In this document: one piece after another, positions 54,485-64,000 of the stretch | Position numbering within the stretch: position 1 is the stretch's first letter | How the letters are laid out: every line of letters begins with the position of its first letter | Source of the DNA: Acanthococcus lagerstroemiae | Lineage: Eukaryota; Arthropoda; Insecta; Hemiptera; Eriococcidae | DNA: 64,000 nucleotides | NCBI GenBank assembly: GCA_031841125.1 | Contig: CM063111.1 | Span: forward strand, 59,953,535-60,017,534 | Reading direction: 5' to 3' | Made by a program: the position numbers and the translations under genes | The notes under the pieces: generated by a model | The model's input: only the letters and a program-made list of their open reading frames with translations | What the model was told of the DNA's origin: nothing | Databases searched by the model: none

Positions 54485-57267
54485 CCCGATAAATAATTTG
54501 AATACGGTTGCCCTGTAGTTGCCTTATAGAATAGGGTAACTGTTGCCGTTTTAGGGCAACTACAGGGTAACCACGCTGAAGGACCGCCCACTTCTAGAAG
54601 TTGCCTCATATTCTCCAGCAAACTTCACTGTTGCCCGTTGGTTGCCCTTTGGTTGCTCTTGGTTGCTCATTGGTTGCCTTTCGGTTAAACAGTTTTTATT
54701 GTACAACTTTGTCCAGTATTTCCGAGATACGAGTGTTGCGTGAAAGATTGCTGAAATTGTATTTCATACGTTATTAAAAGTGAAAAAGCGAAGCAATTTG
54801 AAGTATAGTCAGATTCTACACCGTTGCCGTTCGAAGAGGTGAGTACAAGTACGACGTACATGCTAAACGTAATACGTTTTCCGTATATATTTCTGTGTAC
54901 CTACGAAACGTGTAACAGCATAGCATTATAGAGTGACAGGTATCAGAGGATTGTGCATGGTGCATTCTTAGGGTGCATTCATGCCCGACTGAATCAGAAA
55001 ATTCCGCTGATTTTTTTAGTCGTGGATCACACGGAATTTGCACCAGATATCGCATATTTGGCTTGATCAAATTGCAATGCTTCGTTGCAGATATTCAAAA
55101 ACGGCAGAAGCCATTAAAGCAGCAGAGGTTAGAATCAAAAGTGACATTATTCGCCAGAAAATGTTTTCAGAAACTGAGAAAAACTGATGGGATTTACTGC
55201 GCGTGGCCTGGGGCGGGTTCTCCTACTAATATGGTAGGCAGGCAACTCACAAAACGTACGTGACAAACATTTTCATGTTCCGTTACCGTCAGGAACGCTC
55301 ACCAACCCATTTCAAATGAAAATTGGATAAAGTCACTTTTGATTCTCATCTCCTCAATTACTCAACAACGACACAACGAACCATACGCTCATTATGGTGT
55401 AATCAATGACCCTCTACTATCGCCTAGAATGCATATCTTGCTATTTCGCACACGATAATGTGTGAAAGAGGAGGGTTCGAAAGTTCAGAAACCATTCACA
55501 TCTCAAAATCAATAATTTAGCCATAAGGTCTACTCCTTCAGAGCCGGTCACATATTATTCTTTATATTTCAAATGTCAATTCTATTCAATAATATGTAAC
55601 TGTATAGCTGTATGCTGACGCAGCCATTCATAACCTATTTTTAATAATGTATACGGGTCATTCTACCGAAACCTTGTCACTTTGGTCTCAGATAGATATC
55701 TGGCAATATATAAATAATAGGGTCCTCTAATACTGTATAAACTCAGAGGATAAATTATTGTATCTTTTTTATTAATTTGAAGTATCATGCCCCTACCCCT
55801 TTTGGAAATCTCATTTAAATGCTCAAAAATCCCTTCGACACAATTGTCCTTCGCCATGGATTGAACTTCAAAAATTATTTTGTAAATATTACCTCTGCGT
55901 GTTTGGATAAACTGATGCGTGTGTACAGTTTTTGTGAGTACAGTGAACAAGTTGGTAATGCAGTACGTGTTTTAGACTCGATCAGAATCAATGCAGCCAT
56001 ATTTGAAAACGTGTCTCTCGCTTTTTTGTCCTTCACCGTGGTCAAATTTGAACCAGTCAGAAAACAGACACAGAGCAAATATTTCTGAAAAAGGATGCTG
56101 TGGGTGGAAGGAAAACTGAGTAATTATTAAGGTAAGAAAGTGAGAACATTTTTTTCTAGTCTAGTTTAGTGCAGTGAAAATGCAGTCAGCCACAGAAAAA
56201 TATTTCAAACTAATCAGAAGTTGAATAAACCACAAAACGAGAAAAAACAACGAAAATCCGGATTTTTCCCAAACTTCCCGGACATCATTCAAAAATTCAG
56301 ATATTTTTTGCCGAAGGTCGATCAATCCGGAGATTGACTAGAAAATCCGGAGGACCTGGCAGCACTGATACGAGTTCATTGATGTGCGTGTGGAAGAGTA
56401 CGTGCGTATTCACAGTACACGGGCACGCGTGCGCGTAGGAACTTCTTTCTATAGCCAACAGTTCCTTCAACGTGGGCTGCCATTCCTTCAGCGTAGTGGT
56501 CTTATCATTTTGAGCCCCCTCTGTCTCCTCCCCTAGGAAGTATGCTATTGGTTTAACCTCATAAATACGTTCTATTATATGCATATAAATGATTTCGATG
56601 AAAAAACAAGTAATAATGTTTTGTCTTTATTTTTTTTAAAACAAAAAAAGCATGAATTATCAAGTTTTCGGTAGAATGACCCATATATAAGAGATAGGTA
56701 CCTCATTTTCATTTCCTTTGAGGATTTTTATTGGATTACATCCTCATTCCCTCCTTTTACATAATATGTATATGTATATTAAATCTTGTTTTCCAGTTAA
56801 TATAGCCTTTGACTTTTACACTTTTATTCCATTTTGTCACCTGTGATATAAGTAAGTGTGTCTTCATGGGGAGTAGTGCTGAATTGAGAACATCCTGGGA
56901 ACCATAGGGCAACAAGAGGGCAATTCAGAAGGCAACCATGGAGCAATAAGAGAACAATCTGGAAGGGCAACCACTGGGCAACAAGAGAGCAATCCAGAAG
57001 AGCAACTGAGAGAGCAACCATGGGGCAACAAGAGGGTAACCAGAGGGCAATCCAGAAGGGCAACCGATAGGGCAACCATGGGGCAATCTGAAAAGGCAAC
57101 TCAGATGGCAACTTGAGGGCAACATGTTGCCTTTTTACGCAATGGTAAAATTGTGCGTTCTGATTGGTCGGTGCTGGAGTGCTGGAGGGCAATTACAGGG
57201 CAACCAGTTGCCTTTTGCAGGGCAATAAGTCCGGGGCAATTTCAGGGCAACCAAATTCTTTATCGGG
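54485..57267. mobile_element. 2.8-kb CCCGAT-ended element with GGTTGCCC repeat zones, TSD TA
   Basis: Ends CCCGATAAA and TTTATCGGG are inverse complements. TA flanks both sides (54,483-54,484 and 57,268-57,269). The left 200 bp carries GGTTGCCC-type motifs (GTTGCCCTGTAGTTGCC, TTGGTTGCCC), and the right 400 bp carries many GGGCAACC/GGGCAATC motifs in the inverse sense. These form long subterminal repeat zones. No transposase was recognised. Minus-strand frames at 55,663-55,950 and 56,297-56,584 have no known motifs. A TA-flanked element is nested at 55,654-56,683. Confidence 0.7.
55654..56683. mobile_element. Nested ~1.0-kb TA-flanked element (Tc1/mariner-like ends)
   Basis: The left end CGGGTCATTCTACCGAAA pairs with the right end TTTCGGTAGAATGACCCA (17 bp perfect apart from the outermost base). 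TA flanks both sides. TA duplication fits Tc1/mariner-type insertion. No transposase motif was found inside, so it is presumed non-autonomous. It sits inside the 2.8-kb CCCGAT-ended element. Confidence 0.7.
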
Positions 57268-57269
57268 TA

Positions 57270-60200
57270 TCATTATTTATACAGAAAATAATAGAATAAC
57301 TTGGAGCTCGAAGTATTTTAGCAATTGGCTCCGCAATTAATTTCCTTGTTTCGTTTTTTGGTTAGGTATTAATATTTAAATTGGAGCTGAAAGTATTCTA
57401 TTCATAATGATGACTGTTAAACTGTTATTAAAATAGATTTGTTCGTTTTTGGTGTTTTCTCATGACTTGACTAATAGGCTATATACATTCAGCGTTCTGT
57501 ATTTTACTTAATTCAAAACAGCAAAAGCCATTTTTTTTTTTACCTCACGTTCTGGTCAGATACCAAAATTCGTGTGACGTACATATACTATGCTGAATTT
57601 TTAGTAATTCAGTTACAGCTTCTTTTTTAATTACACATATGAAATCCTGTACTCCGCAAAAACTGCTTGGAATTCTCTGCGAAAATTTCGATCCTGTTCA
57701 AGTAGGTCATGAATTTTTTTAGGCCATATAATTTTCAATTAAGCCACAGTTCATTGTCCCCCCCCCCGCCACCCACCCCAAAAGTAATAATAACAAATAA
57801 ATAAGTTATTAAGAAATTTTAATCTGAAAATACAAACTGACAAATATTAATGTTAAACTAAAATAATTCTACGATTCTTGTGATCTTATACTTATCGAGC
57901 AAATCAACAAATAGTAATACACTATTTATTTTGGTGTTATTCTCAGTTTCAAATTTTCTTTAGTATTAGGCAAAATATGGAGCTCAGATTCTAATGAATA
58001 GATATCACTGTTATAGTGAGTAGCCAAGGGCTTTAAATTTTCCAAGTTTAAAAAATCTTCATTATTTGGGTGCAAGTTGTACATTACAGCTTCGAGTATA
58101 CCTTTTCATACCCTTATTCGCGTCAGGACATAAAGAGTGCGTTGCAGATGGAAAAATTTGGATACTGGACGAAAATATGATCCATACTGTTAAGGGCGTA
58201 TGAAAAGTACAGTGTGAAGTCGAATTTGAGAGAGTAAATTACTGAATATTGACTGTGATTTCCATGAACCCGTCTTGATGTGAGCGCATTATATTCGAAA
58301 TTTACTGGGGAACAAATTAAATTCTCTTCAATTTTCAAAAAAAAAAGTTAATATTTATCGAGATATTCTAGATTTTACGAAATTCGCCCATTTGATTATA
58401 TTTTTGTCCAGTTTCCTAATATTGCTACCCGCATCACACCCTTCGTGTCCTGTCGCAAATAGAATAAGAACTTTTCCCCTGACTGTAACCTATGTAACGA
58501 CTTGGTTCTCTCTCCCTTCTGTAGAATCTTGATTTTTGATTCATGAATGTGAAACATGCAAAACTCAAAACTATGGTTACAGACCACATATTTGTTCATT
58601 ATTCCAAGTAGGTAGGTCATAGAGTAGGCCGAGACATTTTGGGTATAGGCCCGGCCTGCTCGGCCTACCCCCTGGCTCCGGGCCTGCCAAAGTCAGCAAA
58701 TGCGAAGTCTTTTTTGCAACTTGATGCACTTGACGCTTAACATTTTACCAGGATTGATAATCAATCAGTAAACGGATTTATATTCATTAAAATAACATGG
58801 GTGTCTTTACAAGATTTTTTAAACTGAAGTATTTTCCTATAGGCCTATAAGTTTCATGTGGAATAAATTGATGAAGAGATGAACCACAGAAAAGCAAGAA
58901 ATGGTGTGCCGGAAAGAAAGTAGTAAGTCTACTTGTTCTTGCTAGAAGTGTTGCGATGGAGCAAACAGCTCTGTTCAAACCAACGAATTACTCGCCAGCG
59001 GGTGGTTGCGAACAGTGAACTCTAAAGTTCACTGGTTGCGAATCGGGATGTGATAAAAATATCCGCTCTGTTTTGTTGGTGATGCCGCGATTTCGTGATG
59101 CCAGTAGTTTTGGGTAATTTTATGTAGGTTGGCACCGGCGGATTGCGGGTACTCGGCCGTTTTTGTGTTTTTTTTTGTAGCTTAGTTTTTAGGGTGTTTG
59201 CCGCGCGTAGCGCTGCAAGCACCCTATTGCAATTGCTTTTTCATCATCATAATAATTTCTTTAAATACGAGTGAATTGTTTACAGATCATAGTTCAGTTT
59301 TAGCTCAGTTGCGTTTAGATCGTTAGATCGGTCTTAAGGCGGAGGCGTGTGGTTCGATTCGTATTTTACTCATAACAGTAATTGTACGACTCTGTTCTAC
59401 AAAAGGAATTATTTCCTCAAAGAAAGTGAAGACATTAACTGGATTTAGAAGAGGTAAGTGTATTGTTTGTTTGTATGAAATGGGTTCTCAGTTGAATTAG
59501 CGTGTATAATGTATTTGAATCGAACCAAGTACAAGCAACATTCTGTGGTACTCTTATCTGGAAATTTTCCGAGGAATAATGCAATGTGAGTTATGTCTCA
59601 TAAATATGTTAGCAGTATTAAGTAATTGGTAATTTTGGTATTCTGTTTCAGAGGTCTTTCACGAATATTTCGTTTCTCGTTTGACTATTTACTTTCCTCT
59701 TTCATTATCAGTCAGGATCGAGGAATCATCCAAAACCATCAACATGCCTTCAACCACGAATTTGAACTTCTATTATAATCGTGTAGCGGAATTGATGAAA
59801 AACGTGAATAAATAATTGGCAGATCACGTTTTGTTTTTGAAATGACAGATTATTTTTCTCGCATTAACAGTTCACGAATTCACAGGAGTGGAGCATAGAG
59901 CTAAGGTCTTTTCGTCTTGTAAACATTGTAATGAGGAGTGAGAACACAGTAATGTGCGTTTTCTGAAGTGAGAACACAACTTTATTTGAATGGAAGTAAA
60001 ATTCCTCATTTATTTGAATCGAAACAAAATTCCTGTCCCTCTGAATTGTTATCAGCAGTTGACAGTTCATATTCGTTGAAACTCCTGACTTTTTAAATTC
60101 CTTGGATTTATGTCCTTTGAATTTATTTTTTGTCTTGTAAAGGTAGAGTGTTTGATTTCTGCTGGCCACTTGGAATGAATTAAACGGAAAATGGAAATGT

Positions 60201-61229
60201 GTTCTAGTTTTCTAGTATGTTCTGTGTTGATCAAAGTCTGCCGGGTGATTGCAGTTTGCAGCTTCACAGTTCGAAGCCTTGAACTTCCATGATGTGTGTG
60301 TAGCGTCCTGAGCTTTTATGTTCCCGTGTCCGGGGGGGGGGACGAAAAGAAGACTTCAGATTCTTAGAGCATCATTCGCTTATCAAAAAATACCTATTCT
60401 ACACTAGCGCTTCTACAATTTGCGCAGTCCCAATGGCAAATACCCTATTACTACCTCGCGATCCGCGAGGTCGCTTGTTCGTGTGTGTGGTGTCTTCTCG
60501 TTCCAACCTTTGTACAGTTAAGATCCTTTTTAATGTCGTCTGTATTTTTACGCAGAAGTGCCGTTATTAAAATGAGTATTTAAACGTTTATCGAGTTCTT
60601 AGTCTAGTCTTTACCGGTTTAAAGGCGACGTTTCATGCCTTCAAGCTTCAAAACGTTCTATGAAACGAACGTTTTCTACCTCGAAAGGTCAACACGCTCG
60701 CTGCTGATAGTGGTGATAATTATGAGCGCAATGTGATAACGCAGCAATCTGCACTAGGTCTGCACCCGCTGGATGTAACTATACAAACTTCTGCATGGCG
60801 TCACGAACGCTCTGTGCAGTTGCTCTGTGTCACGTTCCTATTTATGGGTTAAGGGTTATAAAACGTGCTAAGTTCGCTGTTACGTGATTATCGACGAGTA
60901 ATATTCGGTTTCAGCAGATCCAAATCAATTATCAGATATACCAGAAGAAGTACGACGGTGTGAAGGTAGTAGTTCCTCCATTGTTCTTGACGAGTTATCT
61001 TGATTTATATCACAGTTGAAGCTGAATTCAGTTTTTCTGTTTATTTTGTAGTAATCCCACCGGTCTTCAAGAGCTAGTTTTAGAATCATATTGTCGTAGA
61101 ATTCTCATTATCGCTACATGCAATCGAATCATTCGGGTTAACCGTCTCAGGTTTTCGCGCTGTTCTCCATCTAGAGGAGCTAGTATCCAATCTCGTGATA
61201 GTAAGCGCATTTGTGAGTTCGTTCCAACA
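57270..61229. other. Region between gene 2 and gene 3, no supported gene
   Basis: About 4 kb of mostly AT-rich sequence. C tract near 57,762, G9 tract near 60,332. Frames such as 59,864-60,169 (minus) show no domain. A CG-richer section at 60,620-61,229 precedes the ATG of gene 3 and probably contains its promoter and 5' untranslated sequence. No core promoter element is clear enough to place. Confidence 0.4.
59294..59372 (+). other. tRNA-like pol III promoter boxes (tRNA pseudogene or SINE head)
   Basis: TAGCTCAGTTG (59,301-59,311) fits the internal A box and GGTTCGATTCG (59,351-59,361) fits the B box, 50 bp apart as in tRNA genes. The flanking acceptor and T-stem halves do not pair, so this is not a functional tRNA. 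It may be a decayed tRNA copy or the 5' part of a tRNA-derived SINE. Confidence 0.35.
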
Positions 61230-63232
61230 ATGGCATCTATGAATTGGGCTTCAATCTGCGACAGATTCAACGCGGGTAGAAGTATCAATGAATTCCTTGT
61301 CGTGTCGGTATTATTCAAGAACGCTACTGTGCCGAAGAAAGTCCAACTTCTCTACGAACTTTACGAAGAGGACCATCTTCTACCGCAGTTCAAAAAAACA
61401 TCCGGTAAATCGGCGACATTAGCCGCTAAGTACCGGAAAGAAGGCAATTATGCTTTCCGTAACAAGCGGTATGTCGAAGCTGTGAAATTGTACACCGAAA
61501 GTGTAGCCACCGCGCCCGTGGATGCATCAGATGAATTGGTTTTGGCATTTAGCAATCGCTCAGCAGCTTTATTCAGGTTGGGAAAATTTGCTTTAGCTTT
61601 GGTGGATGTCAACCGGAGCCTAAAACTGAAGCATCCGAAATTCTTGGAAGATAAATTACAACGCCGAAAAAGTGAATGTATTTCCAGAATACGATCGGGG
61701 AACGTGAACAAGTCGTACCTGGTGAGTGATCATTTTTGCTGATACCACTTTCTACTAGTAGCAATGTAGCCATTCCCTCCTACTTCTTCTGCCTAGTAGG
61801 AACACTTCCAACTTCAGTGCATTCTGCACTACTCTGTTTTAACTAACTCATATACTCTTTGTTAAGTGAATACTTTGAAAATTACTATTGTAGTAATTGA
61901 TTAGGAAATGCTACCAATATTCCTGCTAGAAGCATAGCTGGGAGTGCAATGCAGGAAAAAGTAATATTCTTCAGTCTTAGACTATCAAATGAAATCAAAA
62001 TCGGCCTTCATTCCACACTCGTACGATACATATTATAGATTCTTGAAGTGCCATTAGTACACAATATTTTTACCATTTCCAGGTGACAAATTTTAGAGGC
62101 ATGAAAATAATAAAGACAACGATACAGTTTGATTTTCCATAGGTTCCTTCACCTATAGTCTTTCGACACCACTGGCGTCTTAGTATCCGTTGTGCGCCCA
62201 TTCTTGGGTGTAGGCCTCTCCTACCCGTTTCCAGCGCTCCTTATTTCTAGTCTTTCTCCCCCATACTGTCCCCGCTGTTTGAATAATTTCGTCCTCCCAC
62301 TTCCATTTTGGTTTCCCTACCTTCCTTTTTCCATCTCTTGGTTGCCGAGCTGCTACCATTCCTTCCCACCTACCCTCCTCCCTCCTGGCCACGTGGCCGG
62401 AGTATTCCATTTTCATATTTTTTACTTTGTACCAGTCTGTGATTCGTGATTTTCTTCGGATTGCCATATTACTTATCCTTTCCTTCGTTTTGATTTCTAC
62501 TATTGACCGCTCTATTGACATTTGAGTTCTAGCTAGTCCAACCAGCTGGCGTTCCGTGGGGGCCCACGTTTGTGCGCCATACGTTAAAACTGATTGGACA
62601 TTACTTTCGAATATTTTTTTCTTTACTTGCATCGGGAATTTTCCTTTGAAGATATTTTTAGACTCCAATAGCTCCCCCACGCTTTGACCTTTCTTCTTTT
62701 TAACTCTCTTTTTAAGCTTCCGAAAACGAAATGACTTGGCCGAGATATATAGCCTTGTTACTCTTGTTTATAGCTCAGTTGAAAAAAAAAAAAAAGGAAA
62801 AAAAATTGGTTTTAGGAATTATTGGCTGTACATAGTGAAGCAGACGTGAATCCGGTGGTCGGTTTCGATGAAGATGTAAGCGACGTCAATTACACTTGGA
62901 AATTCACAGAACCACCGGCAGATTTAAGAAACGAGCTTTTGCCTGGCGCGTCAGAGAAAATTAAACTGCAGGAGTCTGAGGAGATGGGTCGACACATGGT
63001 TGCAGTTCGTGATATAAATCCTGGTAGGATTGACAACAAACTCCTTACCTATGGAATAGTCTACTCGTATATCGATATTCAAAGTTGAGAAGATGAATTT
63101 ATAATTTCAGGAGAACTTTTGCTGAGCACCAAACCATTCGTTTTGTCATTATTCCCGGAATCCTATCACACTCATTGCTCGAATTGCGGAATTAAATGTG
63201 AAATTTTAATTCCTTGTGAGGGTTGCTCGCTG
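61230..63232 (+). CDS. SMYD4: SMYD4-like TPR/SET/MYND protein, gene 3, N-terminal part (continues past window)
   Basis: Exons in the window: 61,230-61,721; 62,816-63,023; 63,111-63,232 (phases 0,1,0), encoding the first 274 residues. The ATG in CAACAATGG context opens MASMNWASICDRFNAGRSIN. TPR-like helices at ~60-155 include FSNRSAALFRLGKFALALVD. Exon 2 gives NELLPGASEKIKL and the SET N-part GRHMVAVRDINPGELL. Exon 3 (122 nt, as in genes 1 and 2) gives the first MYND cysteines (CSNC...C...CEGC). The exon carrying MYND CGERC and the SET core lies beyond 64,000. Exon 1 is closer in wording to the usual TPR consensus than gene 1. Intron 1 holds an RTE-like fragment and intron 3 holds a MITE. The role is as for genes 1 and 2, inferred from family only. 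Confidence 0.87.
62160..62700 (-). mobile_element. RTE-like LINE C-terminal fragment in intron 1 of gene 3
   Basis: The minus strand encodes KKIFESNVQSVLTYGAQTWA, ERQLVGLARTQMSIERSIV, WYKVKNMKMEYSGHVARREE and ERWKRVGEAYTQEWAHNGY in one unbroken frame of about 166 codons (62,680-62,180). This is the 3' end of an RTE-like pol protein, related to copies at 10,906 and 51,790. It lies antisense to the host gene and is truncated at its 5' end. Confidence 0.8.
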
Positions 63233-63309
63233 GTAAATGACACTTTTTCTCTATTCATTTTATCTGACCAGAACGTTCTAGGTGTTAAGTGACTTGTATA
63301 ATATATCTA

Positions 63310-63960
63310 TGCTACATCTTGTGAAACACGTGCGCATGGAAGTGACTAAAATGTCAGTATTGAAATCCGGGACATTTTTAGTACACATTTTCATGTGCAG
63401 TACGCCTACAAATGTTCGATGCTCTGTTTACTATCGACTGTGTAGTATACATTTCCATAGACAAGATGATGAACAAGTATTCTGTGGATGTAAAATGCAG
63501 TCGACATTTTAATCAACAAGTATCTACATGTATTGACATTGCTCAACATTGCAGTATGTAGGGAATTGACACATGTTCAGTAAAGCAGATCATACACTAG
63601 GCGCAGCAAGCAAACAATAAGCAAAATAGTTTGCTTTTGCTGGATCTGTATATTATTATACCATTTCAACCAGCGCGTACAATGCACGTTAAAGCACGCA
63701 ATACGCAAGTCAATAAAAACACATTAGTTTGCTTTTGCTTATTGTTTGCTTGCTATGCTTACTGCGCCTTATGTATGATCTCCTTAAGACGTTAACAAAT
63801 TTTCGTATTCGACATTTAAGTTGACATTATTGTCGACAAGCTATCAGTGTATACAAAAGTAAATCTAATTGTACAGTCGACATTTGCATTGACATATCCA
63901 TTCGATAGATGGTTTAGGCTGAATAATTTTTGTATAAATTGAGTTAATTGTTATAATTCT
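63310..63960. repeat. Dispersed repeat, inverse partner of 24,110-24,900
   Basis: Contains inverse-complement counterparts of blocks in intron 2 of the secreted-protein gene (GTTTAGGCTGAATAATTTTT near 63,915; CGATGCTCTGTTTACTATCG near 63,417). A MITE at 63,587-63,781 interrupts it. It lies in intron 3 of gene 3. Confidence 0.6.
63587..63781. mobile_element. 195-bp MITE with AGATCATACA inverted ends
   Basis: The left AGATCATACACTAGGCGCAG pairs with the right end (inverse: AGATCATACATAAGGCGCAG). Pairing continues through CAAGCAAACAATAAGCAAAA. No clear target duplication. No coding capacity. Intron 3 of gene 3. Confidence 0.75.
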
Positions 63961-64000
63961 TATGTGGTTGGGTTTGCAATATTTTCAACTGCACGTGATT

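Noticed and set aside
56824..57192. Minus-strand frame of 122 codons, rich in Leu/Pro/Cys/Trp
   Set aside because: It is a translation of the GGGCAACC-type subterminal repeat zone of the CCCGAT-ended element, not a membrane protein.
1220..60340. Many C or G tracts of 8-12 bp as regulatory or quadruplex elements
   Set aside because: Scattered single tracts without the four-run pattern of a quadruplex. Several lie in dispersed repeats, and their exact lengths may be sequencing-sensitive.
61067..61318. Minus-strand frame of 83 codons
   Set aside because: Overlaps the start of SMYD4-like gene 3 in antisense and has no motif of its own.

Overview
The window is nuclear DNA from an arthropod, most likely an insect. 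The evidence is long AT-rich non-coding stretches, short GT-AG introns, AATAAA poly(A) signals, and a dense load of R1-, Jockey- and RTE-type retrotransposon pieces plus hAT and other DNA-transposon derivatives. A hemipteran source is only a guess from overall style. There are no bacterial operons, no rRNA, no CRISPR array and no convincing functional tRNA.

Layout. Positions 1-22,800 hold almost no host genes: a dimeric tandem repeat (3.5-4.4 kb), a decayed R1-like LINE (6.4-10.0 kb, minus), an RTE-like LINE (10.9-12.3 kb, minus), AT-rich short-motif arrays, a Jockey-like LINE (17.0-18.3 kb, minus), another R1-like 3' end (18.5-19.4 kb) and a nested pair of hAT-type elements with perfect 8-bp target duplications (20.1-21.5 kb). 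A four-exon gene for a small secreted cysteine-containing protein lies at 22,840-27,179. A broken ZMYM1/hAT-like transposase, itself interrupted by a hAT-type MITE, lies at 29.0-30.4 kb.

The right half carries three tandem, same-strand paralogues of a SMYD4-like gene (TPR + split SET + MYND): gene 1 at 32,860-43,927, gene 2 at 46,976-50,589, and gene 3 from 61,230, running off the right edge. Introns occupy the same places in the same phases in all three, and the MYND-start exon is exactly 122 nt in each. The spliced reading frames I assembled close without a stop (about 640 and 641 or 653 residues). The genes are expected to encode TPR-containing SET/MYND proteins, possibly lysine methyltransferases or chromatin and chaperone-linked regulators, that diverged after local duplication. 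Gene 2 appears to have two alternative 3' ends, and its terminal exon plus 3' UTR is repeated as an inverted copy just downstream.

The most unusual non-genic signal is a set of six elements whose ends begin CCCGAT or CCCGTT and which are each flanked by a 2-bp direct duplication of variable sequence (TT, GA, CA, CA, TG, TA). One of them splits an RTE reverse-transcriptase reading frame, and conceptual removal of the element plus one CA restores that frame, so insertion with a 2-bp duplication is directly supported. I cannot assign the group to a named superfamily from the sequence alone.
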